From: JANWHF01 sp036276235
GTDB lineage: Bacteria > Planctomycetota > Phycisphaerae > Tepidisphaerales > Tepidisphaeraceae
Length of the DNA: 39,928 nt
Direction of reading: 5' to 3'
Assembly: GCA_036276235.1 (NCBI GenBank)
Contig: DATBDZ010000280.1
Span: 1 to 39,928, forward strand
Positions 16,702 to 25,056 of this stretch are shown in pieces. Both the position numbers and the translations under genes were made by a program. The notes under the pieces were generated by a model that had not been told where the DNA came from, searched no databases, and saw only the letters and a program-made list of their open reading frames with translations. Positions within the stretch are counted from its first letter, which is position 1; every line of letters starts with the position of its first letter.

Positions 16702-18111
16702 TCACCCCACCGCTTCGTAAACCACTTCCCCGCCGTTTACTGTAGGGCGTTCTCGGCGGCCGTTGTGCAGGTAGGTCAGGTCCAGATGATTCAGCCCCAT
16801 CAAGTGCAGGATTGTGGCGTGGATGTCGTTGACGTGGGCACGGCGCTCGACGGCGCGCAGGCCGATTTCGTCGGTTGAGCCGACGACGGTGCCCGCCTTG
16901 GATCCCCCGCCGGCGAAGAACATCGTGAAGCCCCACGGATTGTGATCGCGGCCATTTCCCTTTTCGTTGAAGGGCGTGCGGCCAAACTCGCCGCCCCAGA
17001 CGACCAGTGTTTCTTCAAGTAGCCCGCGGCGTTGCAGATCGGTAAGCAAACCGGCGATCGGCTTGTCCGAAGCGCGGCAATTCTTGGTGTGATTCCCTTC
17101 GATATCGGTGTGGGCATCCCAGCCGGCATTGCTGCCGCAATAGAGCTCGACGAATCGCACGCCGCGCTCGACGAGGCGGCGGGCGAGCAAGCAATTCGCA
17201 CCGACTTTTTCGGTTGCCTTGTCGTTCATGCCATACAGCTCGCGCGTCTCGGCGGATTCGCTGGCCAGATCGACCGCCTCGGGCGCGGCCGCCTGCATGC
17301 GGTAGGCCAGCTCGTACGATTGCAGCCGTGCGTCCAGCTCCCCTTCCGAAGGATTTTGCTGATCAAAATCGCGATTCATCTTCGCCAGCAGATCGAGCTT
17401 GGCGCGCTGCTGTTTTGGACTGATCGAATCCGGCGGGGCCAGATCGATGATCGGCGGACCTTCGCGGCGGAACAGCGACCCTTGAAACTGCGCCGGCAAA
17501 AACCCCGCGCCCCAGTTCTTTGCGCCGCCGGTCACATCGCCGTTGTCGGTCAGCACGACGAACGCGGGAAGATTATCGTTGGCCGCGCCAAGGCCGTAGC
17601 TGGTCCACGCGCCCATCGACGGGCGGCCGGCCAGGATCGAGCCGGTATTCATCTGGCAAATCGAGCCGACATGATTCAGCCCATCGGCCCAGCAGGAGCG
17701 GATCACACAAAGCTTGTCGGCGTGCTGCGCGACATTCGGATACCAATCGGAAACCCAGAGGCCGCTCTTGCCATGCTGCGCCCATTTGCGCTTGGTGCCC
17801 ATGAGCGTGTTGTTGGAAGTCCCCATCGCCGTGATGACGCGGCCAAAGCTCTTGGGCATCGGCTGCCCCGCCAGCTTTTGCAGCGTCGGCTTCGGATCAA
17901 ACAGATCGATGTGGCTGGGGCCGCCTTCCATGAAGAGCCAGATGACCGACTTGGCCCGCCGCGGAAGCGAAGGCATCATCGCCGGAGCGCCCAGCGCCCC
18001 GTCGCGATTCAGCAGATAAGCCAGCGCTAGCGCGCCAAAGCCGCCGCCGCTGCGAAGGAGGAAATCGCGTCGCGATGTTACGGGGCGAATATGGGGCATT
18101 CGGTTCATCAT
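16702..18111 (-). CDS. DUF1501 protein, Tat-exported
   Basis: About 469 residues; the start may be GTG 18120, ATG 18111 or ATG 18108, and no ribosome binding site decides. A twin-arginine signal is visible (SRRDFLLRSGGGFGALALAYLL). Family features are VIWLFMEGGPSHIDLFDPKP, VGSICQMNTGSILAGRPSMGAW, RRLVERGVRFVELYCGSNAGWDAHTDI, LVVWGGEFGRTP and GRDHNPWGFTMFFAGGGSKAGTVVGSTDE. DUF1501 proteins are related to the sulfatase/alkaline phosphatase superfamily and are very abundant in planctomycetes, nearly always beside a DUF1549/DUF1553 cytochrome-like gene, as here. The substrate is unknown; a role in polymer degradation is often proposed. Confidence 0.93.
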   Translation of the reverse strand: MMNRMPHIRPVTSRRDFLLRSGGGFGALALAYLLNRDGALGAPAMMPSLPRRAKSVIWLFMEGGPSHIDLFDPKPTLQKLAGQPMPKSFGRVITAMGTSNNTLMGTKRKWAQHGKSGLWVSDWYPNVAQHADKLCVIRSCWADGLNHVGSICQMNTGSILAGRPSMGAWTSYGLGAANDNLPAFVVLTDNGDVTGGAKNWGAGFLPAQFQGSLFRREGPPIIDLAPPDSISPKQQRAKLDLLAKMNRDFDQQNPSEGELDARLQSYELAYRMQAAAPEAVDLASESAETRELYGMNDKATEKVGANCLLARRLVERGVRFVELYCGSNAGWDAHTDIEGNHTKNCRASDKPIAGLLTDLQRRGLLEETLVVWGGEFGRTPFNEKGNGRDHNPWGFTMFFAGGGSKAGTVVGSTDEIGLRAVERRAHVNDIHATILHLMGLNHLDLTYLHNGRRERPTVNGGEVVYEAVG

Positions 18112-18132
18112 GGCATTCACGTGGCACAGCTA

Positions 18133-18194
18133 AGTGGCACGGGCGTCTCGCCCGTGGTCTTGGTGGAAATCACGGGCGGGCCGCCCGTGCCACT
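18133..18194. repeat. Inverted repeat, GTGGCACGGGCG family
   Basis: Arms AGTGGCACGGGCG and CGCCCGTGCCACT with internal CACGGGCG..CGCCCGTG palindromes. It lies between the DUF1501 gene and the cytochrome-like gene upstream of it, next to a second, unrelated repeat. Confidence 0.8.
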
Positions 18195-18220
18195 CTATTG
18201 TCAATCGCAATCGTCGAAGA

Positions 18221-18299
18221 CCGTCATGCTGAGGTACTCCGAAGCATCTGGCCATTCGCGCGAGTTGGCCAGATGCTTCGGAGTACCTCAGCATGACGG
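18221..18299. repeat. Long hairpin repeat, GTCATGCTGAGGTACTCCGAAG family, intact copy
   Basis: Perfect 33-base arms at 18221-18253 and 18267-18299 separated by a 13-base loop. The same arms recur at 36147-36221 (30 bases perfect), 33282-33350 (left arm damaged) and 1203-1239 (degenerate). Transcribed, it would form a very stable hairpin inside the DUF1549-DUF1501 message. Confidence 0.95.
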
Positions 18300-18345
18300 T
18301 TCTGTGCGTTCATGGTTTCACTTCACAGCAAAAAACTCCGACACT

Positions 18346-20946
18346 TCAACTTCCGTATACAAACTCATTAGAGTTCAGCAGCACATGGCAGAAATCGACC
18401 AGCGCCGCCGCGTCCGACATTGACACGCTCTGTGGCCGCCCCGGCGGGAGCGCGATCGGCTCCTCCGTTCCCTCACGACCGGCGATCGTCGCGGCGTCCT
18501 GCTTCAGAAACTCGCGGGCCATCTGCAATTCATCCACCGTCGGCCGGCGGCCCAGTGCGCATCGATAGGCAAACTCGATCTGCTTCGGCGCATCATCCGT
18601 CGATTGCTTGAGCACCCGCGCGGCAAATCCCTGCGCCCATTGCAGGGTGATGTTGCCGTTGAGCATCGTCAGCGCCTGGGCCGGCGTGATGGTGTTGTAT
18701 CGCCGCGCGCAGGTTTCGACTGTGTCGGGCATGTCGAACGCCTCGAACATCGGATAGCGGAGATTCCGCTTCACATAGACGTAAATGCTCCGGCGATTGC
18801 GTGCCGATGGGTCGCCGGTCATCTTCCAGCCGCCGTGCCCGTCCATGCCTGCGGGCAGATCGGGCAGCACGCTGGGGCCGCCCATCTTTGGATTGAGCAA
18901 ACCGGAAACAGCCAGCGCGGCATCGCGGATGACTTCACCCTCAAGCCGCTTGCGCGGAAAATGCGAGAGCAGCCGATTTTCCGGATCGACCCGAAGCGCC
19001 TTCTCATCCGATCCGGTAGCTTGCTGATACGTTGCCGACGTGAGAATCAGGCGATGAATATGCTTCATGCTCCAGCCATGATTCACAAACTCAGTTGACA
19101 ACCAATCCAAGAGTTGTGGTTGCGAGGGAAGCTCTCCCTGCACGCCAAAATCACTGGCGGTGCGGACAATTCCGTCGCCGAAATGGTGCTGCCAGATGCG
19201 GTTGACCATCAGCCGCGCCGTGACCGGGTTCTGGGGGCTGGCCAGCCAGTTGGCCAATGCCGTCCGCCGACCGGTGCTGATCACATTCGTCGGCGGCGTG
19301 ATCTGTGGCTTTTCAGATGTCAGCGCGCTCAGGAATCCCGGCTGAACTTCCTGCAAGTACGAATCATAAACGCCGGTCCGCAAGACATGCGTCGGCGGCG
19401 CATCGGCGCTCACATCCTGAATCGCGCTCGCCTTGGGCAATTCGGCGGGCTTGAGCGATGCATAGCTCGCGAGCTGCGCCTTCAGATCGTCGTATCGAGT
19501 TTTTGCTTCGCCCTTGAGCTTGGCCGCGCAGGTGGCGCTTGGAGCGATGTATTGCGGCGAGCCAGGATCCAAATACAGGCTGGCCTTATAATACATCTGC
19601 CAGTCCATCGCCGAGCGCTGCGTCGGCGCTTTGACCAGAATCTCCTGAATCTCGGTCGGATATTTATCGACGTATTCCTTGATGATCGACTTGCGCGCCG
19701 GCTCTTCCAGCCGCGCCATCTCGTCGCGAATTTCTTTGGTCTTCTGCTCCCAAGCCTCTTCCTTTTGCTGATAGTCGGCGATTTTGTCAGCCGGTGCGAG
19801 CACGATCGAATCGGCAGCGCGAATGTTGGAGAAGAACGCCTGCAGGCGGTAATAATCAGCCTGTGGAATGTCATCGTATTTATGATTGTGGCAGCGGGCG
19901 CACTCGACGGTGAGGCCCAGGAAAACCGAGCCGACGGTGTCGGTAATATCGTTAAGAATCTCCTGCCGCCGCTGCATGAGATTGCGGGCATTGCTTTCGT
20001 CAGGGTAATGCCGATTGAACGCCGTCGCGACCACCGCCGCCGGATCATCCGGCCACAGCTCATCGCCGGCAATCTGCTCGCGGATGAAGCGATCGTAAGG
20101 CTTGTCCGCGTTGAGGCTGTCGATCACATAATCGCGATACCGCCAAATGTTCGGCCGCGCCTCATCGGCTTTAAAGCCTTCCGATTCGGCGTATCGCGCC
20201 AGATCAAGCCAGTGCCGCGCCCAGCGCTGTCCATATCCCGGATCGGCCAACAACTGATCGACCACCTTCTCAAACGCATCCGGCGACTCATCCTTCACAA
20301 ATGCATCAACCTGCGCCGGCGAAGGAGGAATCCCAATCACATCCAGATAAACCCGCCGAATCAGCGCTTCCTTGGAAGCCTTCGGCGCCGGCGATAATCC
20401 CTGCGCAGCCAATCGCGCAAAAATGAATTGATCGATCGGATTCCGCGCCCACCCCTGATCCGCCACCTCAGGCACCTGCGGCCGCGTTGGCGGCACAAAC
20501 GCCCAATGCCGATCAATCTTCGCATCCTGATTCGCCGCGCTATCCGGCCACGCCGCGCCCTGATCGATCCACAGACGAATCGTCTCAATCTGCGCGGCAC
20601 TCAGCGCATCCCGATCCTGCGGCATGCGATGAGCCGCATCCGGATCGCTGACACGGACAAACAATGGACTATGAGCCGAATCCCCCGCAATGATGTCTTT
20701 CCCGAGTCGTCCGCCGGTCATCGCCAACGGGCGCGAATCGAGTCGAAGCTTGGACTTCTGCCGACCTGAGCCGTGACACTCGTAGCAGGCCGATTTGAAG
20801 ATTGGCTGAACATCCCGCTCAAAATCGACGAGCCGAGCGGGCGCATCGGCACTTACCCCAGCGGACGCTGCAATTCGTATCAGCGCGATCCCAAGCAGGG
20901 CGCAAAGTCCTGTCAAACCAATCGATATCCGCCGTCGCTGCGACAT
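18346..20946 (-). CDS. Planctomycete cytochrome-like DUF1549/DUF1553 (PSCyt/PSD1) protein
   Basis: An 866-residue exported protein starting at ATG 20946; a TTG at 21009 is in frame but poor. A hydrophobic anchor (ISIGLTGLCALLGIALIRIAA) is followed by a c-type cytochrome-like module with a CYECH haem motif (SACYECHGSG), ending near VSDPDAAHRMPQD and LIDQGAAWP-like segments. Then come DUF1549 (NPIDQFIFARL, RVYLDVIGIPPSP, WLDLARYAESEGF, with VECARCHNHKYDDI holding a second CxxCH) and DUF1553 (RTALANWLASPQNPVTARLMVNRIWQHHFG, TYQQATG, RRSIYVYVKRNLRYPMFEAFD). Function is unproven. It forms a pair with the DUF1501 gene 234 bases downstream. Confidence 0.93.
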   Translation of the reverse strand: MSQRRRISIGLTGLCALLGIALIRIAASAGVSADAPARLVDFERDVQPIFKSACYECHGSGRQKSKLRLDSRPLAMTGGRLGKDIIAGDSAHSPLFVRVSDPDAAHRMPQDRDALSAAQIETIRLWIDQGAAWPDSAANQDAKIDRHWAFVPPTRPQVPEVADQGWARNPIDQFIFARLAAQGLSPAPKASKEALIRRVYLDVIGIPPSPAQVDAFVKDESPDAFEKVVDQLLADPGYGQRWARHWLDLARYAESEGFKADEARPNIWRYRDYVIDSLNADKPYDRFIREQIAGDELWPDDPAAVVATAFNRHYPDESNARNLMQRRQEILNDITDTVGSVFLGLTVECARCHNHKYDDIPQADYYRLQAFFSNIRAADSIVLAPADKIADYQQKEEAWEQKTKEIRDEMARLEEPARKSIIKEYVDKYPTEIQEILVKAPTQRSAMDWQMYYKASLYLDPGSPQYIAPSATCAAKLKGEAKTRYDDLKAQLASYASLKPAELPKASAIQDVSADAPPTHVLRTGVYDSYLQEVQPGFLSALTSEKPQITPPTNVISTGRRTALANWLASPQNPVTARLMVNRIWQHHFGDGIVRTASDFGVQGELPSQPQLLDWLSTEFVNHGWSMKHIHRLILTSATYQQATGSDEKALRVDPENRLLSHFPRKRLEGEVIRDAALAVSGLLNPKMGGPSVLPDLPAGMDGHGGWKMTGDPSARNRRSIYVYVKRNLRYPMFEAFDMPDTVETCARRYNTITPAQALTMLNGNITLQWAQGFAARVLKQSTDDAPKQIEFAYRCALGRRPTVDELQMAREFLKQDAATIAGREGTEEPIALPPGRPQSVSMSDAAALVDFCHVLLNSNEFVYGS

Positions 20947-21091
20947 GATGAATCCGCTTAAACCGCCGGCCACAGACCCTTGAGGGTCCGCTACATCAGT
21001 ATAACGCAAAGTGGGTCGGACTGTTGAGGGGAAACAGGGTTTGCATGGTGGACTGAGTTCGGACTCGTCAGCGATGTTCCCCGAAGCAGAT

Positions 21092-21184
21092 CCGGTGCTT
21101 CCGCACTCGGCTATCAGGAAGGAATGTGTGCATTAATTAGATAGATGAGTCTTCCTTCATCATAGCCGAGTGCGGAAGCACCGG
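21092..21184. repeat. Inverted repeat with perfect 23-bp arms
   Basis: Arms at 21092-21114 and 21162-21184 (CCGGTGCTTCCGCACTCGGC and its reverse complement form their core) are separated by a 47-base centre, which has further imperfect pairing of AGGAAGGAA with TTCCTTC. It lies between the divergent DUF1549 and CAP genes. I saw no other copy here. The rest of the 20947-21336 gap shows nothing I can name. Confidence 0.9.
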
Positions 21185-21336
21185 ACCTCCTCGTACTTGG
21201 AAAGCACGTACGAACTTGTTGGACGCACGGATATCTCCCCGGGTATGATCCCGCGCCTCGCAAATCCCGGCCAAATCGTCATTACCTCTCGCGGGCCACC
21301 CGGGGGCCGCGGCTATTGGAAAAAAGGAGTTTGATC

Positions 21337-22872
21337 ATGGATGGGAACGCAGCATCGCGTGTGAAGTCTGGTTCGATTCGCACAGTTGTATCGGAAGCGT
21401 TGGAGCCGCGCAGGTTGCTGAGCGCGGTGGCTACGTTTCCCACCGCCGCCGAGGAGTATTTTGTTGCGCTGGTGAATCAGGCCCGCGCCAATCCGGCGGC
21501 GACGGCGCAGTCATTTGGCATCGATCTGAATGAGGGACTTCCCGTCGGCACCATTGCGAGCACACCCAAGGCGCCGATTGCGGTGAGTCCGGTGCTGGTG
21601 ACGGCCGCGCGCAATCATGACGCCTGGATGTTCTCGCACCAGACCTTCTCCGTCGACGAGGCGGGCGTCGGCATCGCGCAGCAGTTGACCAACGCCGGCT
21701 ACGTCCTGAATCCGGCCGGGTATACCGCAACCGAGGACATCGTCTCCTATCTCTCCTCGCCAAATGTTACGCCGGACGTGACGGCCATCCAGAACGAATT
21801 CAAGAGGCTCTTCCTCGATGCCAATCATGCCGATCGCGGCGAGCGCAAAAGCCTGCTCGATCCGAACTGGCAGGAAATGGGCATCGGGGTCGAGGACGGC
21901 AAATTCCTGCAAAGCGCGATCAACTACAACGCCAACTTCTCCACCCTCGACTTCGTCAAAAATGGCACGCTCTATCTGAGCGGCATCGTGTATCGTGACA
22001 CCAATAAAAACAGCAAATTTGACGCCGGCGAAGGGCTCGGCGGGATCACCATTACCGCCGTCCGAAAATCGGATCAGAAGACATTCACGACCACCACCTG
22101 GGCGGCGGGCGGCTACAGCCTGGCCCTCCCCGCCGGCACGTATACCGTCACCGCGAGCGGCGGGACGTTCGGCAGCGCCGTCTCCGTCTCCAACATCATC
22201 ATCAGCAAGAACAACGTCATGCAGGATTTCACCCCCAGCGCCACCGCCGGCGCGAGTGCCAGCGGCACCGTCTTCAACGACGCCAACGCCGACGGCGTTA
22301 AGCAATCGACGGAGACCGGCATCCTCGGCCGCACCGTCTACATCGATACCAACAAGAACGGCAAGCTCGATACCGGCGAGCCCACCGCCACGACGGATGC
22401 GACGGGCGCATTCAAGCTGACGGGCCTCGCCGCCGGCACATACCGCGTGCGGCAACTGCTGCCGGCAGGCTGGCGCGCCACCGCCCCCGCTGCAGGATTA
22501 TTCGACATCACCCTCGTCGCCGCCGGCGCGACATCGGGCCTCACCTTCGGCGCCACCCAGCGAGTCGCCATCCGCGGCCTGGTCTTCAACGACGTCAACA
22601 AAAACAAGCTAGCCGACCCCGGCGAATCCCCACTGGCCGGCTGGCAAATCTTCCTCGACACCAACAAAAACGGAATCCTCGACAGCGGCGAGCAAACCGT
22701 AAACAGCGACGTGAATGGCAACTGGAGTTTCAACAATCTCGCCGCCGGGACTTACACGGTCCGCATCGTGCCACTAGCAGGATGGGTCAGCACCACCCCC
22801 GCGGCCGGCGTCTTCACCATCACCCTCGCGGCGGGACAAGTGGCGCTGTCGGAGCAGTTTGGGGAGTTCTGA
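21337..22872 (+). CDS. Surface protein with CAP/SCP domain and SdrD B-like repeats
   Basis: A 511-residue protein starting at ATG 21337, with AAGGAG eight bases upstream. LEPRRLLS at residues 22-29 is the same planctomycete motif as in the 1430-3022 protein. Residues ~40-190 resemble a bacterial CAP (SCP/PR-1) domain: YFVALVNQARANPAATAQSFG, then NHDAWMFSHQTFS, GYTATEDIV and NWQEMGIGVEDG. Three SdrD B-like repeats follow (~212-300, 312-405, 415-508), each with a Ca-binding-like D-x-N-x-N-G-x-x-D-x-G-E pattern, for example DTNKNGKLDTGE and DTNKNGILDSGE. These repeats usually form rigid stalks of surface proteins. A role in surface attachment or cell-cell contact is inference. Confidence 0.88.
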   Translation: MDGNAASRVKSGSIRTVVSEALEPRRLLSAVATFPTAAEEYFVALVNQARANPAATAQSFGIDLNEGLPVGTIASTPKAPIAVSPVLVTAARNHDAWMFSHQTFSVDEAGVGIAQQLTNAGYVLNPAGYTATEDIVSYLSSPNVTPDVTAIQNEFKRLFLDANHADRGERKSLLDPNWQEMGIGVEDGKFLQSAINYNANFSTLDFVKNGTLYLSGIVYRDTNKNSKFDAGEGLGGITITAVRKSDQKTFTTTTWAAGGYSLALPAGTYTVTASGGTFGSAVSVSNIIISKNNVMQDFTPSATAGASASGTVFNDANADGVKQSTETGILGRTVYIDTNKNGKLDTGEPTATTDATGAFKLTGLAAGTYRVRQLLPAGWRATAPAAGLFDITLVAAGATSGLTFGATQRVAIRGLVFNDVNKNKLADPGESPLAGWQIFLDTNKNGILDSGEQTVNSDVNGNWSFNNLAAGTYTVRIVPLAGWVSTTPAAGVFTITLAAGQVALSEQFGEF

Positions 22873-22948
22873 TCGAGTCGTGGATGTTGCTAAGTAAAGA
22901 CCGGAAACGCAGTCCTTCTGGTCCGTGTCAAACGCGAACTAGATCCCT

Positions 22949-23815
22949 CTATTGAGGAATCGTTGTTGGCTGCGATGTGGTAAGCGGCGCGGGCGCCGCC
23001 CGCTCGAAGTGCTCAATCGCGGTCGCGCGCAATGTACCGTGCACAGACTTTCGAATATAAAACCCGGGCTCTTCAATTTGCTTTTCCCAGTCAACCAATC
23101 CAAACAGCCCTGTTGGTTTGTCCGGGTTCTCGCTCGCGTCGCTCATCCATAAATGGGCCGACAAAGGATCACGGTAGCGGCGAACATTTGCCAGTCCGGC
23201 AGCCGCCGCGAGCTTCTTGATTAAATAATCATCATAGGCCAACGAACAAGCAATGAACTTCGGCCGAAAATCCAGTGGGGCTCCGTTCCTCTTTATCGTG
23301 TCCAAATCCGCTTGGGTCGCCGAACCAGATTGCAGAACAGCGTCAACAACACTCGGATTGATAAACCAGTTCTTGAGCTTGTCGCTTGTACGAAATGTTT
23401 TCCAATCATCTTCAGAGACTTGCCGCTCGACCACCGTTCGAGCTTGAGCGTCGTCCAAAAAAGCCGCGTGTAAGACCGGTGGATTCTGGCTCGCCAGTTT
23501 ATACAAAGCGTTATAATAGCGCAAGTGCAATTCCGGATACGTTACGGACCCAAATGATGCCAGATCGACAATTACGTAGAATTCCGCGGGCTTTCTGGAC
23601 GCCTCTTGCTCCATGAACTCGGTCAGATTCTTCATCAACCCATCTGGGTTGGTGTAGTACCCCGCAGGAGTCATGCCCTGCGACTGAAGGAAATGAAACT
23701 TATTTCTGACGTCCTGCAACACCGAGATGAGTTTTCCCACCGCGGTTAACAGCGTCGCTATTGCCAAGATCCATGCGGTCAACTTCGCAAGCGGCTTTTT
23801 CTTTTGTTCCGCCAT
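22949..23815 (-). CDS. Membrane-anchored hypothetical protein (288 aa)
   Basis: Starts at ATG 23815 with AAGGGG just upstream. A basic head (MAEQKKKPLAKL) and one hydrophobic segment (TAWILAIATLLTAVGKLISVL) place most of the protein outside the cytoplasm. The soluble part begins with a coiled stretch and continues with FYVIVDLASFGSVTYPELHLRYYNALYKLA, DDAQARTVVERQVSEDDWKTF, and HLWMSDASENPDKPTGLFGLVDWEKQ. The alternating strand-helix pattern suggests an alpha/beta domain, but I do not recognise it. The last residues are Thr/Pro/Gln-rich. It lies 39 bases downstream of the EamA transporter gene and is probably in one transcription unit with it. Confidence 0.75.
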   Translation of the reverse strand: MAEQKKKPLAKLTAWILAIATLLTAVGKLISVLQDVRNKFHFLQSQGMTPAGYYTNPDGLMKNLTEFMEQEASRKPAEFYVIVDLASFGSVTYPELHLRYYNALYKLASQNPPVLHAAFLDDAQARTVVERQVSEDDWKTFRTSDKLKNWFINPSVVDAVLQSGSATQADLDTIKRNGAPLDFRPKFIACSLAYDDYLIKKLAAAAGLANVRRYRDPLSAHLWMSDASENPDKPTGLFGLVDWEKQIEEPGFYIRKSVHGTLRATAIEHFERAAPAPLTTSQPTTIPQ

Positions 23816-23854
23816 CGGAATACCCCTTCGTTGTTGAAGGACTGCTGGCATCGC

Positions 23855-24835
23855 CTATTTGGAGTCTCCGGTCGAAAACCATGCCGCCAGACCGGCGGCA
23901 CCGATAAGGGCCGCCGATCCGAGGACACTTACAATGGAAATCGACTCGTACTTAAACCACCATCCCAATACGGTTGCCGCAATCGGTTCTATAGTGAATA
24001 TCAACCCCACATAGCGCGCCTTGACGAATCGCTGAGCCCAGAATTGTAACAAGTAACAGCCACCCGTTGCGACAATAGCCACATAACCAATCCTCAACCA
24101 TGTGTCAAGATTCAGGTGAGAGGACGACAGCCGCGTGACTGCGCTCCAGAGCATTGAAACTAATAGAACGACCGCTCCCTGCATTACGAAATTGACCGCC
24201 GGATGAGTATTTGCCGCCAGTCGCCCAGTAAAGAAGATTTGGCCGGAATACAGAACGGAACCGGCCAGCAGCAGCAGCGAACCCACCGGAAGTCCGGCAG
24301 CCGGCCAACCCGCCAACAGTATGGTGCCGACAATAGCCAGCATCAAAGGGGCGGCCAGGCGACTCCACGCAATCCTCTCGCCGGCCGCCATCTCAATGAG
24401 CGGCACAAAGACGAATACCAGGGAGGTCAAGAAAGCAGCCAGACCGGGAGGCGAGCGTTGCAGTCCGTAGCTCTGAAATATGAAGGCCCCAACAAGGCAA
24501 ATGCCAGGGATCAACGGCGGCAATAGCCAGTTCCTTCCCATCCCAGTGCCCATCGCGCGCCTTGCATCTCGCCACCAGGTTGCAATCTCTTTTTGAAAGG
24601 CCAATCCGACCACCGGAAGCGCAATCAGGTACCTCAACATCAGGTAAACCGCCGGCGTTACATCGTTCAGGGTGTCTTTGACCACTATATAACTGCCGCC
24701 CCAGATCACTGCCGCAAGCGCCAGAGCCGCCGGGGCAAGAATCTGTCTCTTCAACTCGGCGCGACGCGTACCGGAAACATCACCCGAGTCTTGGATGGAA
24801 ACATGATCAGGCGAATTCGGAGTTGCAGTATCCAC
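23855..24835 (-). CDS. EamA-family (DMT superfamily) transporter
   Basis: A 326-residue inner-membrane protein with about ten hydrophobic segments in two EamA halves. The first begins AALALAAVIWGGSYIVVKDTLNDVTP with the typical W-G-x-S/N-Y/F start, and the second ends with GLIFTIEPIAATVLGWWFKYESIS, the E-P-x-x-A-x-L motif. Members export or import small metabolites such as amino acids or cofactors; the substrate is unknown. The start is a GTG at 24835 with GTGGAGA upstream. The ~30-residue cytoplasmic head is polar. The 24836-25056 gap shows nothing I can name. Confidence 0.92.
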   Translation of the reverse strand: MDTATPNSPDHVSIQDSGDVSGTRRAELKRQILAPAALALAAVIWGGSYIVVKDTLNDVTPAVYLMLRYLIALPVVGLAFQKEIATWWRDARRAMGTGMGRNWLLPPLIPGICLVGAFIFQSYGLQRSPPGLAAFLTSLVFVFVPLIEMAAGERIAWSRLAAPLMLAIVGTILLAGWPAAGLPVGSLLLLAGSVLYSGQIFFTGRLAANTHPAVNFVMQGAVVLLVSMLWSAVTRLSSSHLNLDTWLRIGYVAIVATGGCYLLQFWAQRFVKARYVGLIFTIEPIAATVLGWWFKYESISIVSVLGSAALIGAAGLAAWFSTGDSK

Positions 24836-25056
24836 CGCATGTCTCCACGGTTGGAAGTTGCGCTGAAGGCGATTAGATCGGATGGTAGTCTGAATTACTC
24901 ACAAACTACAGAGAGGCCATGCTTGCCAGCGCCGGGCAAACACCCAACGTGAATACTGCCAGACTTTAATGACTAGAGCAAGGATTGGCGCAAGTGAACA
25001 TACATCGCCCGAATCGTACAGCTCATCTGCATGCCCACGAAAAGACGCACAGTGCC

